Positions 25,967-34,274 of a stretch of DNA of 40,355 nt are shown one piece after another (position 1 is the first letter of the stretch; the number at the start of each line of letters is the position of its first letter). Location: NCBI GenBank assembly GCA_020073205.1, contig JAIQFR010000030.1, positions 1 to 40,355 on the forward strand, in the 5' to 3' direction. The stretch comes from Terriglobia bacterium (lineage in GTDB: Bacteria > Acidobacteriota > Polarisedimenticolia > Polarisedimenticolales > JAIQFR01). The notes beneath the pieces were generated by a model. The model was given only the letters and a program-made list of their open reading frames with translations, ran no database searches and was not told the origin of the DNA. Made by a program: the position numbers and the translations under genes.

Positions 25967-27541
25967 ATGACCAAGGGACTCTTCGGCAAGCTGACGTTTT
26001 GGAAGGTGCTGCTGGGACTCATCCTGGCGGCCGGCGCGTACGCCGCGGTCGTCAGGTTCGTGTGGGGCCTCGGGGCTGCGACGAACCTCTCCGACGCGTT
26101 CCCCTGGGGGCTCTGGATCGGCTTCGACATGTTGGTCGGCGTCGGCCTGGCGGCCGGCGGGTTCGTGATCGCCGCGACGGTCCACGTCTTCAGGATGGAG
26201 AAGTACGAGGAGATCGCGCGGCCGACCATTCTCACCGCGTTCCTCGGCTACCTCCTGGTGATCGTGGCGCTGCTGTTCGACCTCGGGCGACCGTGGAACA
26301 TCTGGCACCCCATCATCATGTGGAATCCCCACTCGGTGATGTTCGAGGTGGGCTGGTGCGTCATGCTGTACACCACGGTGCTCGCCCTCGAGTTCAGCCC
26401 GCTGGTGTTCGAGCGGTTCGGATGGAAGGTGCCGCTCCGGATCGTGCGGAAGATCTACGTCCCGCTGGTCATCCTCGGCGTGCTCCTCTCGACGATGCAT
26501 CAGTCGTCCCTGGGAACCCTCTACGTCATCGCGGCCGACAAGCTCCACGGCCTGTGGTACACGCCTTTCCTCCCGGTGTTCTTCTTCCTCTCGGCGGTGG
26601 CCGGCGGCCTGTCCATGACGATTTTCGAGTCGTACATGAGCTACCGGGCGTTCGGCAAGCGGCTCGAAGCGGACCTCCTCCAGGGGCTCGGGCGCGTCGC
26701 CGTGGTCGTTCTGGGCGTGTACGCGGTCTGGAGGACGCAGGACCTGTACGTGCGGGGGAACCTGGGCAAGGCCTTCGACGTGACCCCGGAGAGCGTGATG
26801 TTCTGGGGGGAAGCCGGCCTCGGCGTGATCCTCCCGATGATCCTGTTCGCGATTCCGAGAGTGCGCCGGAACGAGAACGGCCTGTTCTTCGCCGCGGTCC
26901 TGACCATCATGGGGTTCATCGTGAACCGCCTGAACGTCGCGATCACCGGCATGGCGGCCTCTTCCGGCGTGAACTACTTCCCCTCGATTCTCGAGATCTG
27001 CGTGACCCTCTCCATCGTGGGCGCGGGGTTCACCCTGTTCGCCGTCGCGGTCAAGTACCTCCCGATCTTCCCCGAGGCGGAGGAACACGCCAGCGCCTGG
27101 GGCGCGGTGCCGTTCGTCGTGAGGGCCCGGCCGGCGTTCGGCAAGCGGGTGCTCGCCGGTCTCTGGGTCCTGTTGCTCGCCGGCTTCCTCGCCGTGGGTT
27201 ACAGCCGCAACGCGATGACCCCGACCGTTCAGGTCGCGGGCGCCTCGGCGCCACCCTCGGTCGTCCGGACCGCCGCGCTCCGGCTGCCGGAGGACTTCGT
27301 CTTCCCGGCGGGGAAGGAGAGCCCCGGCAGGGTCACGTTCAGCCACCGGCGGCACGTGGACGCGTCGAGCCCCAAGTGCGGCGCTTGTCACAACGGACCG
27401 TTCCGCCTCACGGTTCGCGGGAGGCCGGTGTCCGGCGAGTTCACTCGGGACAGGATTCACGAAGGCGATCTCTGCGCGTCCTGCCACAACGGCAAGGCCG
27501 CGTTCTCGGTCCAGGACGCTTGCTCCGCCTGTCACCAGTAG
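25967..27541 (+). CDS. NrfD/HybB-type membrane subunit fused to a triheme c-type tail
   Basis: Polytopic quinone-interacting subunit of the NrfD/PsrC/HybB family (residues about 10-370, eight or more helices). After an extra helix (about 395-412) comes a soluble C-terminal domain with three heme-attachment motifs: CGACH (471-475), CASCH (503-507) and CSACH (519-523). FSHRRHV at 458-464 resembles the His-rich heme-ligand stretch of c7-type cytochromes. The hemes must face the periplasm, so quinol oxidation could be coupled to periplasmic heme electron transfer, with the ferredoxin subunit as the other partner. The fused triheme domain is an unusual architecture; HybB and NrfD normally end after the helices. 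Direction of electron flow unknown. Confidence 0.88.
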   Translation: MTKGLFGKLTFWKVLLGLILAAGAYAAVVRFVWGLGAATNLSDAFPWGLWIGFDMLVGVGLAAGGFVIAATVHVFRMEKYEEIARPTILTAFLGYLLVIVALLFDLGRPWNIWHPIIMWNPHSVMFEVGWCVMLYTTVLALEFSPLVFERFGWKVPLRIVRKIYVPLVILGVLLSTMHQSSLGTLYVIAADKLHGLWYTPFLPVFFFLSAVAGGLSMTIFESYMSYRAFGKRLEADLLQGLGRVAVVVLGVYAVWRTQDLYVRGNLGKAFDVTPESVMFWGEAGLGVILPMILFAIPRVRRNENGLFFAAVLTIMGFIVNRLNVAITGMAASSGVNYFPSILEICVTLSIVGAGFTLFAVAVKYLPIFPEAEEHASAWGAVPFVVRARPAFGKRVLAGLWVLLLAGFLAVGYSRNAMTPTVQVAGASAPPSVVRTAALRLPEDFVFPAGKESPGRVTFSHRRHVDASSPKCGACHNGPFRLTVRGRPVSGEFTRDRIHEGDLCASCHNGKAAFSVQDACSACHQ

Positions 27542-27572
27542 ACGGCGCACGGAGGGGGCTGGGAGCGACATC

Positions 27573-28325
27573 ATGAGCGACGCGAAGACGGACCGACCGC
27601 TCCGGCATCTCTTGAGGGAGGACGCCGATCCCTGCATCTGGATGGCGGCGGGGCAGGTGGCCTACAAGCTCTGCGACCGCGGTTTCCGGTGCGAGGAGTG
27701 CCTCCTCGATGCCTGCTTCCGCGGCCAGGGGAGCGCCGGCTTCGGGTCGGTGCGTGACGTTCCCGCTGCGGCGGCCGAGCCCGAGTTCCCCGACGATCGC
27801 CTGTACGACACGGGGCACACCTGGGCCGGGGTCGTGGCCGACGGCCGGATCCGGATCGGTCTCGACGCGTTTGCCTCCCGCCTACTCCGCCACGTCTCGG
27901 GGATCGTTCTGCCCCCCGCCGGCGGGCGCGTGGAGCGAGGGCACGTCGGCTGCTGGGTGACCGACGAGAACGTCACGCTGTCACTCAAGAGCCCGGTCTC
28001 GGGAACGGTCGTCCGCTCGAACCCCCGGCTGCGCTCTTCCCCCGCCCTGGCCGCCGAGTCGCCCTACACCGAGGGGTGGCTCCTCGAGGTGGCCTGCGAG
28101 AACGCCGAGGCGGCCGTGAACGGGCTCCTCGGCGCCCCCGAGATCCGGGCGCGGGCGCAGGCGGACCTCAACCGGCTCCGGGACCTCTCCATGGAAGCGC
28201 AGGGGGAGCGGGAAGGGCCTTCGATCGGAGCGACGCTGGCCGACGGCGGCGAGCCGGCGCAGGACTTGAGGCGCCAGTTGGGCCCGTCCGAGTACTACGG
28301 GATCGTGTCGCGCCTCGTCGGCTGA
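27573..28325 (+). CDS. Second GcvH-like protein with N-terminal Cys-rich motif, no lipoyl lysine
   Basis: Cytoplasmic-looking 250-residue protein. The N-terminus has conserved-looking cysteines C21, C34, C40, C43 and C48 in the pattern CIWM...YKLC...CEECLLD, likely to bind a metal or cluster. Residues about 75-165 form the H-protein-like barrel (DTGHTWAGVV, SPVSGTVV, YTEGWLLEV). The lipoate-bearing Lys position is Asn133, so lipoylation is not expected. The C-terminal module with GATLADGGEP matches the one in the membrane-anchored paralogue at 24392. It lies 31 bases after the NrfD-type gene. I recall similar Cys-rich GcvH-like proteins in anaerobic deltaproteobacterial-type genomes, but no function is known to me. 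Confidence 0.82.
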   Translation: MSDAKTDRPLRHLLREDADPCIWMAAGQVAYKLCDRGFRCEECLLDACFRGQGSAGFGSVRDVPAAAAEPEFPDDRLYDTGHTWAGVVADGRIRIGLDAFASRLLRHVSGIVLPPAGGRVERGHVGCWVTDENVTLSLKSPVSGTVVRSNPRLRSSPALAAESPYTEGWLLEVACENAEAAVNGLLGAPEIRARAQADLNRLRDLSMEAQGEREGPSIGATLADGGEPAQDLRRQLGPSEYYGIVSRLVG

Positions 28326-28424
28326 CCCATCCCGGAGCGGCACGCGGGCCGAGGGCGGGGTCTTGGGACGCCCGGGGTTCTGTGCAAGAATGGCGTTTCA
28401 AGATCCGACGGATCGTTGACCCGC

Positions 28425-30086
28425 ATGCCCGAGCCAAACCAAGCCGCCTCGCCGCCGAGCCGATTCTCGCTGCTCTACAACTCCGTCAGCCTCCGCCTGT
28501 TCCTGCTGCTGTTCGGGGTCGTGATCGCCGGTGTCACGCTCCACGCCTACGCGAGCGGCCGGTCCACGGCCTCGCAGTGGATGGGTTTCCTCGAGCAGAG
28601 CGCCCACCGGTCCAGCGAGCTGATCAAGTCGGGGACCTACTACGGGATGCTCATGGACCGGAAGGAGGAGGTCCATCGCACCATCGACAAGATCGCCCAG
28701 ACCCCCGACGTCGTCGGCGTCCGGATCTACGACAAACGCGGGATCATCATCGTCAGCGCCGATCCGAGGGAGATCGGCCGGCGGGTCGACCTCCAGGCCG
28801 AGGCGTGTGTGGTCTGCCACGACCGCAGCCAGCCGCTCCACTCGGTCCCGACCCGGAACCGGACGCGGGTGTATCGGGCGCCGGACGGCGAACGGATCCT
28901 CGGGTTGATCAGCCCCATCGAGAACGGGCCCGAGTGCTCCAACGCCGCCTGCCACGCCCACCGTCCGGACCAGACCATCCTGGGGGTCCTCGACGTCATG
29001 ATGTCGCTCTCGTCGGCCGACGAGCGGATGCGAGACCAAACTCGCGAGCTGATCCTCTCGAGCCTCCTGATGGTGGCGGTGATCGGGGCGTCCTCGGCGC
29101 TGTTCATCTACCGGGTGGTGCGCGTGCCGGTCCAGCGCCTCATCGCGGGGACGGCGAGCGTGGCTCGCGGGGATCTCGACACGCGCATCGACGTGGGGAC
29201 CCGGAACCAGATCGGCCAGCTGGCGGAGTGCTTCAACGCGATGACCGACGACCTGCGCCGCGCGCGTCGCGAGCTGACCGAGTGGTCCGAAAAACTCGAG
29301 CAGAAGGTGGTCGTGAAGACCGACGAGCTGAGCCACGCCCATCGGCAGATCGTCCAGATGGAGAAGATGGCCTCGCTGGGGAAGCTGTCGGCCACGGTCG
29401 CTCACGAGCTGAACAACCCGCTGGCGGGCATCCTGACCTACGCGAAGCTGGTCGGCCGCAGCCTCGGCGAAGAGCGGTTCGAACCCGACGAGCGCGCCGA
29501 GATCGCGCGCTACCTCGATCTGATCCAGAAGGAGTCGCGGCGATGCGGTGACATCGTCAGGAACCTGCTGGTCTTCGCGCGGGTCTCGGGCGGCGAGTTC
29601 GCGCTCCAGCGGGTGAACCCGATCCTGGAGCGCGCGGCGATGCTGGTCCGGCACCACCTGGAGATCAAGGGCATCAAGCTCGAGAGCCACGCGATTTCCG
29701 GGAACGACGAGGTGATCTGCGACGCGGACCAGATGCAGCAGGCCCTCCTCGCCCTTCTGGTCAACGCCGTCGAGGCGATGCCCCAAGGAGGAACGATGAC
29801 CCTCCGGGCCGATGGGGACGCAGACGCGGTGCGCATCGAGGTCGGCGACACCGGGGTCGGTATCCCGGCGGAGGTCCTCCCTCACATCTTCGAGCCGTTC
29901 TTCTCGACCAAGGAGGGTGGGACCGGAGTCGGGCTCGGGCTCTCCGTCGTGTACGGGATCGTCCAGCGGCACGGAGGGAGCGTCACGGTGGACTCGGCCG
30001 TCGGAAGAGGCTCGACATTCACCCTGCGGTTCCCGCGGCGACCCGACCAGGCGTCGGGCGGAGCCGCCGCGGGGAGCGGCGGGTGA
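28425..30086 (+). CDS. Heme-motif sensor histidine kinase
   Basis: Membrane sensor kinase of 553 residues from ATG 28425 (TTG 28416 is an alternative three codons earlier; numbering below counts from that TTG). Transmembrane helices at about 26-46 and 211-232 bracket a periplasmic domain that carries a c-type heme motif CVVCH (131-135) and a second, spaced motif CSNAACHAH (174-182), so the input is probably redox state or a heme ligand. HAMP lies at about 233-285, then a coiled coil, HisKA with the phospho-acceptor H330 in VAHELNNPLAG, and an ATPase domain with GDTGVGIP and GVGLGLSVVYGI. It is the cognate kinase of the NtrC-type regulator that follows, and lies 99 bases after the GcvH-like gene. 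Confidence 0.92.
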   Translation: MPEPNQAASPPSRFSLLYNSVSLRLFLLLFGVVIAGVTLHAYASGRSTASQWMGFLEQSAHRSSELIKSGTYYGMLMDRKEEVHRTIDKIAQTPDVVGVRIYDKRGIIIVSADPREIGRRVDLQAEACVVCHDRSQPLHSVPTRNRTRVYRAPDGERILGLISPIENGPECSNAACHAHRPDQTILGVLDVMMSLSSADERMRDQTRELILSSLLMVAVIGASSALFIYRVVRVPVQRLIAGTASVARGDLDTRIDVGTRNQIGQLAECFNAMTDDLRRARRELTEWSEKLEQKVVVKTDELSHAHRQIVQMEKMASLGKLSATVAHELNNPLAGILTYAKLVGRSLGEERFEPDERAEIARYLDLIQKESRRCGDIVRNLLVFARVSGGEFALQRVNPILERAAMLVRHHLEIKGIKLESHAISGNDEVICDADQMQQALLALLVNAVEAMPQGGTMTLRADGDADAVRIEVGDTGVGIPAEVLPHIFEPFFSTKEGGTGVGLGLSVVYGIVQRHGGSVTVDSAVGRGSTFTLRFPRRPDQASGGAAAGSGG

Positions 30087-30235
30087 CCGCCGCGGACCGA
30101 TCGGCGACACCCGTGGAGAATTCCCGCGAGGCCGCTGGTATCCTTCGTGGGCCCTCGGCCTGGGGGCCGGCCGTCTCCGCTCCGAGGCTCGGATCTGCCG
30201 TGGTCCCGTCCGCGAGAAAGGCTAAGGTCGTGCGT

Positions 30236-31579
30236 ATGAGACGAGAGGACGCGAGCATCTTGGTCGTGGACGACGAGTTCTCGGTGCGGGACTCCCTCTG
30301 CGGCTGGTTTCGCAAGGACGGGTTCAAGGTGGAGACCGCCGAGAACGCCACGGAGGCCCTGCGAAAGCTCCAGGAGGGATCATGGGACATCGTTCTCCTG
30401 GACATCAAGATGCCCGGAATGGACGGCCTCGAACTCCAGCAGCGGATCCACGAAATCGATCCCGACGTCATCACCGTGATGATCACCGCTTACGCCTCGG
30501 TGGAGTCGGCGGTCCAGGCGCTGAAGCAAGGCGCCTTCGATTACATCACCAAGCCGATCGACCCCGACGAGCTGAGCCACCTGGTCCGGAAGGCGCTCGA
30601 CCAGCGCCACCTCAAGACCGAAAACGTCCAGCTGCGGCAGAAGATCGACCAGCTCTCCCAGTTCGGCGAGATCGTGGGGGACAGCTCCCAGATGCAGAAG
30701 GTGCTCGAGCTGGTCCGGTCGGTGGCCGAGACCGACGCGACCGTCCTGATCCGCGGCGAGAGCGGGACCGGCAAGGAACTCATCGCACAGGCCATTCACG
30801 CCAACAGCCACCGCCGCTATTTTCCGATCGTCCCGGTCAACTGCGGCGCCCTGTCCGAGTCGCTCCTCGAGAGCGAGCTCTTCGGCCACGAGAAAGGGGC
30901 GTTCACCGGCGCGGTCTACCGCCGCAAGGGGAAGCTCGAGATGTCCAACGGCGGGACGCTCTTCCTGGACGAGGTGGGATCCATCTCCCTCAAGACCCAG
31001 GTCGAGCTCCTCCGGGTCCTCGAGACCAAGGAGTTCACCCGGCTCGGCGGAACCAAGCCGACGCGCGTGGATTTCCGGGTCATCTGCGCCACCAACCAGA
31101 ATCTCGAGAAGACGGTGGAGGAGGGCCAGTTCCGGGAGGATCTCTATTACCGCCTGAACGTTTTCAGCATCTACCTCCCACCGCTTCGGGAGCGGCGGCA
31201 GGACATCCCGCAGCTCGCCCAGCATTTCCTCCGGAAGTACGCGCTCCAGATGAACAAGAACTTCACGGAGATCAACCCCGAGGCCATGGACATGCTGGTT
31301 CGCCACGAGTGGCCCGGCAACATCCGGGAGCTCGCCAACGCCGTCGAGCGGGCCTTGGTGGTCGGCAGGCCGCCCTCGGTGCGCCCCGGCGACCTCCCTC
31401 TCCAGATCAGCTCCCGCTCGGACAGCATTCCGACGGATTCCCTCGCCGCCATGGAAAAGGCGCACATCCAGCGGATCCTGGAGCGCACCGGGTGGAACAT
31501 CACCCGGGCCGCGGAGACCCTCAAGATCGACCGGGTGACGCTCTACAACAAGATCAAGAAGTACGATCTGCGCAAGTAG
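30236..31579 (+). CDS. NtrC-family sigma-54-dependent response regulator
   Basis: Bacterial enhancer-binding protein of 447 residues. The receiver domain has acidic residues D12/D13 and phospho-acceptor D56 ([12 protein letters not shown]). The AAA+ domain has Walker A GESGTGKE (174-181), the sigma-54 contact loop GAFTGA (221-226) and Walker B TLFLDE (241-246). A Fis-type HTH ([20 protein letters not shown]) closes the protein. I chose ATG 30236, just before the receiver domain and eight bases after AAGG. The frame is open back to GTG 30083, which overlaps the kinase stop, but that would add 51 residues without homology. The likely target is the sigma-54 promoter at 24324-24338, hence control of its own cluster. 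Confidence 0.94.
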   Translation: MRREDASILVVDDEFSVRDSLCGWFRKDGFKVETAENATEALRKLQEGSWDIVLLDIKMPGMDGLELQQRIHEIDPDVITVMITAYASVESAVQALKQGAFDYITKPIDPDELSHLVRKALDQRHLKTENVQLRQKIDQLSQFGEIVGDSSQMQKVLELVRSVAETDATVLIRGESGTGKELIAQAIHANSHRRYFPIVPVNCGALSESLLESELFGHEKGAFTGAVYRRKGKLEMSNGGTLFLDEVGSISLKTQVELLRVLETKEFTRLGGTKPTRVDFRVICATNQNLEKTVEEGQFREDLYYRLNVFSIYLPPLRERRQDIPQLAQHFLRKYALQMNKNFTEINPEAMDMLVRHEWPGNIRELANAVERALVVGRPPSVRPGDLPLQISSRSDSIPTDSLAAMEKAHIQRILERTGWNITRAAETLKIDRVTLYNKIKKYDLRK

Positions 31580-31585
31580 CGGTCC

Positions 31586-32119
31586 ATGGCGTCGCTCTGC
31601 CTCGTGCCGATCTATTTCAGCGACCGGCACGCCATGATCGAGCTGCTGGCGGAACGGATCTCGCGGACGTTCAGCCTCGACGTGCATGTCCGCCCTCCTT
31701 GGTTCGACCCCGAGCTGCCGTTCGATCCGGCCCGCGGACAGTACAACTCCACGTTGTTCCTCGGCCAGCTCTTGAGGGGCCTCGACGAGACCGCCTCGAG
31801 GGTCTTGGGCATCACCAGCGTGGACCTCTACGTGCCGGTCCTCACGTTCGTCTTCGGCGAGGCGCAGCTCGCCGGGAAGGCGGCGGTGGTCTCGACGCAC
31901 CGGCTCCGCAACGAGGCCTATGGCCTCCCGGCGGACGACGGGTTCCTGATGGACAGGCTGGGCAAGGAGGCGGTCCACGAGATCGGGCACACGTACGGCC
32001 TCGTCCACTGCGTGTCCCCCACCTGCGTCATGCGGTCTTCGACCTACGTCGAGGAGATCGACCTCAAGTCCCCCGAGTTCTGTCCCGCCTGCCGCGAGGA
32101 GATTCCGAGGGGCGCCTGA
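31586..32119 (+). CDS. Archaemetzincin family zinc metalloprotease
   Basis: Metzincin-type peptidase of 177 residues. The signature is complete: H131-E132-x2-H135-x2-G138-x2-H141, immediately followed by C142, then C147-x-M149, and a final CPAC pair (C166/C169). This is the archaemetzincin pattern HExxHxxGxxHCx4CxM...CxxC, with a catalytic zinc and a second structural zinc. No signal peptide, so cytoplasmic. Its start is six bases after the response-regulator stop, suggesting co-transcription, although physiological substrates of this family are not established. ATG 31586 has no strong ribosome site, consistent with coupling to the gene before it. Confidence 0.93.
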   Translation: MASLCLVPIYFSDRHAMIELLAERISRTFSLDVHVRPPWFDPELPFDPARGQYNSTLFLGQLLRGLDETASRVLGITSVDLYVPVLTFVFGEAQLAGKAAVVSTHRLRNEAYGLPADDGFLMDRLGKEAVHEIGHTYGLVHCVSPTCVMRSSTYVEEIDLKSPEFCPACREEIPRGA

Positions 32120-32236
32120 CCGGGGCCGCCCCCCCCGCCCTCGATTCCTGGAACCCGGGCGCGATCCCGTGCGTTCTCTAGATCGACGGCGCCGGGCGGG
32201 GAAGAGGGCGGTCGATGCCGGCGCGGAGGATTCCAG

Positions 32237-32809
32237 ATGAACAGAATCGCGATCCTGGGGATGCTCGTGGCGGCTCTTTCGGTCCTTCCCCTGTCGCCGG
32301 CGGCCGCCGCCGATCAGTGGCTCCACGTCTCGGTGGACGAGCACGGGCCCGACGGGGCCACCGTGCGGGTCAACGTCCCGGTGGATCTCGTGACGAAAGT
32401 CCTTCCGCTGGTCCGCCACGAACGGTTCTCCGGTGGCAAGGTCAAGGTGAGAGTGGGCGACGAGGACATGTCGGCGGCCGACTTGCGCGCCATGTGGGAG
32501 GCCGTTCGCTCGAGCCGCGACGGCGATTACGTGACCGTGAACGGCCCGAAGGAGAAGGTCCGCGTGGCGAAGCGCGGTGAGTTCCTCCTGGTCGAGGCCC
32601 GGGAGGACAAGGAGAAACCGACGAACGTCGAGGTGAAGATCCCGCTCGCTGTCGTGGACGCCCTGTTCTCCGGCGCAGAGAAGGACGAGCTCAACGTGGT
32701 CGCCGCGGTCGAGGCACTGGCTCGGTACGGCGGTGGGGACCTCGTCACCGTGAACGACGACGACAGCCACGTGAGGATCTGGATCGACTCCATCGAGAGC
32801 TCAAAGTAA
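32237..32809 (+). CDS. Exported protein of unknown function (paralogue of next gene)
   Basis: Unrecognised 190-residue protein with a Sec signal peptide (about residues 1-25, cleaved after PAAAA). The mature part is acidic/basic-rich and beta-like: HVSVDEHGPDGATVRVNVPV, then EKVRVAKRGEFLLVEAR and VKIPLAVVDALF. The same order of segments occurs in the next gene (VRITKRGSTLLAEVR, VVIPLRAAAAAI), so the two are tandem paralogues. This copy has an extra C-terminal stretch DLVTVNDDDSHVRIWI that looks like a further partial repeat. GGAGG lies seven bases before ATG. Nothing suggests an enzyme; an envelope-associated role is possible. Confidence 0.75.
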   Translation: MNRIAILGMLVAALSVLPLSPAAAADQWLHVSVDEHGPDGATVRVNVPVDLVTKVLPLVRHERFSGGKVKVRVGDEDMSAADLRAMWEAVRSSRDGDYVTVNGPKEKVRVAKRGEFLLVEAREDKEKPTNVEVKIPLAVVDALFSGAEKDELNVVAAVEALARYGGGDLVTVNDDDSHVRIWIDSIESSK

Positions 32810-32823
32810 GTGAGGAGCGGGTG

Positions 32824-33303
32824 ATGAGCATCACGGACCGCATCCTGGTCGCCGTCGGGATCATGGCCCTCGTCCTGCTCGCGGCGGGCGCGGGGACGGC
32901 AGCCTGGCTGGCGTACGGCTACGGCACGATGGAAGTGGACGTCCACTCGAGCGGGCCCGGCGGGAGCGACCTCTCGATGCGGCTTCCCGGCGCCCTCGTT
33001 CGGATCGCGGCCGCGTTCGTTCCCGGGGACGTCCTGCGGGAGCCGGGACGGAAAGCGGTGGCCTGGCTCTCCGTGGTGCGTGCGGGGCTCTCCGAGCTGA
33101 GGCGGTGCCCCGACGCCCGGCTCCTGGACATCAGGTCACGCGGGGAGACGGTTCGGATCACGAAGCGGGGGAGCACGTTGCTTGCCGAGGTTCGCTCGGC
33201 GACCGAGACCGTCCGCGTCGTGATCCCCCTCCGCGCCGCCGCGGCGGCGATCGAGGTGCTCGGGGACTCGGGCGACGGGCAGGGGGACGCCTCCAGGGAG
33301 TAA
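32824..33303 (+). CDS. Membrane-anchored protein of unknown function (paralogue of preceding gene)
   Basis: Protein of 159 residues with one N-terminal transmembrane segment (about 7-30) followed by a domain homologous to the exported protein before it: DVHSSGPGGSDLSMRLPGAL, ETVRITKRGSTLLAEVR, TVRVVIPLRAAAAAI. ATG 32824 is preferred to GTG 32821 because GAGGAG sits at better spacing. It starts 14 bases after the stop of its paralogue, so the pair is co-expressed and may form a heteromer at the membrane surface. No known domain is recognised. Confidence 0.72.
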   Translation: MSITDRILVAVGIMALVLLAAGAGTAAWLAYGYGTMEVDVHSSGPGGSDLSMRLPGALVRIAAAFVPGDVLREPGRKAVAWLSVVRAGLSELRRCPDARLLDIRSRGETVRITKRGSTLLAEVRSATETVRVVIPLRAAAAAIEVLGDSGDGQGDASRE

Positions 33304-33335
33304 GCTCTCCGGGGAATTCACCTGGAGGCACAACG

Positions 33336-34259
33336 TTGACCCACGGACCCGTACCGCTGGGATTCGTCGTCCTGACCGCCGCCCTGCTCGTTTCGACCGT
33401 CCACGCGGCCGATACGCGCGACGCGGAGGACCCGGCCGCCGTCTCGGCGCCCGATGAGCCCTCCGGCGCGCAGGCCGATTCCCCCACCCCGGCGAGGCCC
33501 TACGGCTTCCGCACCCTGGGTCGGGACACGAGGTACCTGTTCACCCGTCCGGCGCACCTCGACAGGCAAGGCTGGACCCGGCTGGGGGCCACGCTGGCCG
33601 CGGCCGGCGGATTGTTCGCGCTTCGGCACGAGATCCGGGATTTCTCCCAGGAACACCTTTCGACGGGGCGGACGCGGCTGCTCGACGACGTGCGCGGGAT
33701 CATGGGCGGCCCGGGTCTGGCCGTCGGTCTGTCCCTTGCCACCTGGGCGGCCTCGTTCGCCACGCACGAGGACCGGGAGAAGGAGACAGCCCAGCTCCTG
33801 CTGGAGTCGCTGGGCTATTCCGTGGCCGTTGCGGGCGTCGGACAGTTCGTTCTGGCCTCGGAGCGGCCGCGGGAAGGCGTGCACGTCCACTTCTTCCACC
33901 TGCACGGGCATGGAGTCTCGGGGGATGCGTCGATCGCGGCCTCCATCGTCGCGCCGATCCGGCGGCAGTACCTGCGGATCGACCCGGACGACACGCGCGG
34001 TCGCCGGTTCCTGAAGCGCGCGGGAACGGGGCTGCTCTACGGCGGCGCGATTCTGACCGCGTGGCAGCGCGTGAACAGCGAGAGCCACTGGGCCCCCGAC
34101 GCGTTCCTGGGACTCGCGAACGGATTCGCGGTCGGGGAGATGCTGTGCGATGCGCACGCGCTCGCCCGTGAGCGCCGGGTCGCGTTCTCCGTCGTGCCGG
34201 TGCGCGGTGGGGGCACCGCGGCCCGGATCAGTTTCGACCCGGACCGCGCGCCGCACTGA
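33336..34259 (+). CDS. PAP2-superfamily membrane protein with altered catalytic motifs
   Basis: Protein of 307 residues from TTG 33336, chosen because GGAGG lies seven bases upstream and because it gives a clean signal peptide (cleavage after STVHA). The longer frame back to 33105 overlaps the preceding gene. The PAP2 phosphatase motifs are recognisable but degenerate. The first, K-x6-RP, ends in SERP but has Gln in place of Lys. The PSGH motif reads VSGD, losing the general-acid His. The third, R-x5-H-x3-D, is intact (RVNSESHWAPD). With two substitutions it may be a weak or non-catalytic lipid-phosphate-binding member. It converges on the DUF1573 gene with 15 bases between stops. Confidence 0.8.
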   Translation: MTHGPVPLGFVVLTAALLVSTVHAADTRDAEDPAAVSAPDEPSGAQADSPTPARPYGFRTLGRDTRYLFTRPAHLDRQGWTRLGATLAAAGGLFALRHEIRDFSQEHLSTGRTRLLDDVRGIMGGPGLAVGLSLATWAASFATHEDREKETAQLLLESLGYSVAVAGVGQFVLASERPREGVHVHFFHLHGHGVSGDASIAASIVAPIRRQYLRIDPDDTRGRRFLKRAGTGLLYGGAILTAWQRVNSESHWAPDAFLGLANGFAVGEMLCDAHALARERRVAFSVVPVRGGGTAARISFDPDRAPH

Positions 34260-34274
34260 GTCCTGCTCCCGCGA

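Noticed and set aside
24701-27637. 978-codon minus-strand open frame opposite the redox cluster
   Set aside because: The plus-strand genes carry ferredoxin, NrfD and heme motifs. The antisense frame is low-complexity His/Arg/Asp/Glu-rich and has no start context.
24392-28325. A glycine cleavage system
   Set aside because: Only H-like proteins are present, both lacking the lipoyl Lys, and no T, P or L protein genes are found. The neighbours are redox subunits.
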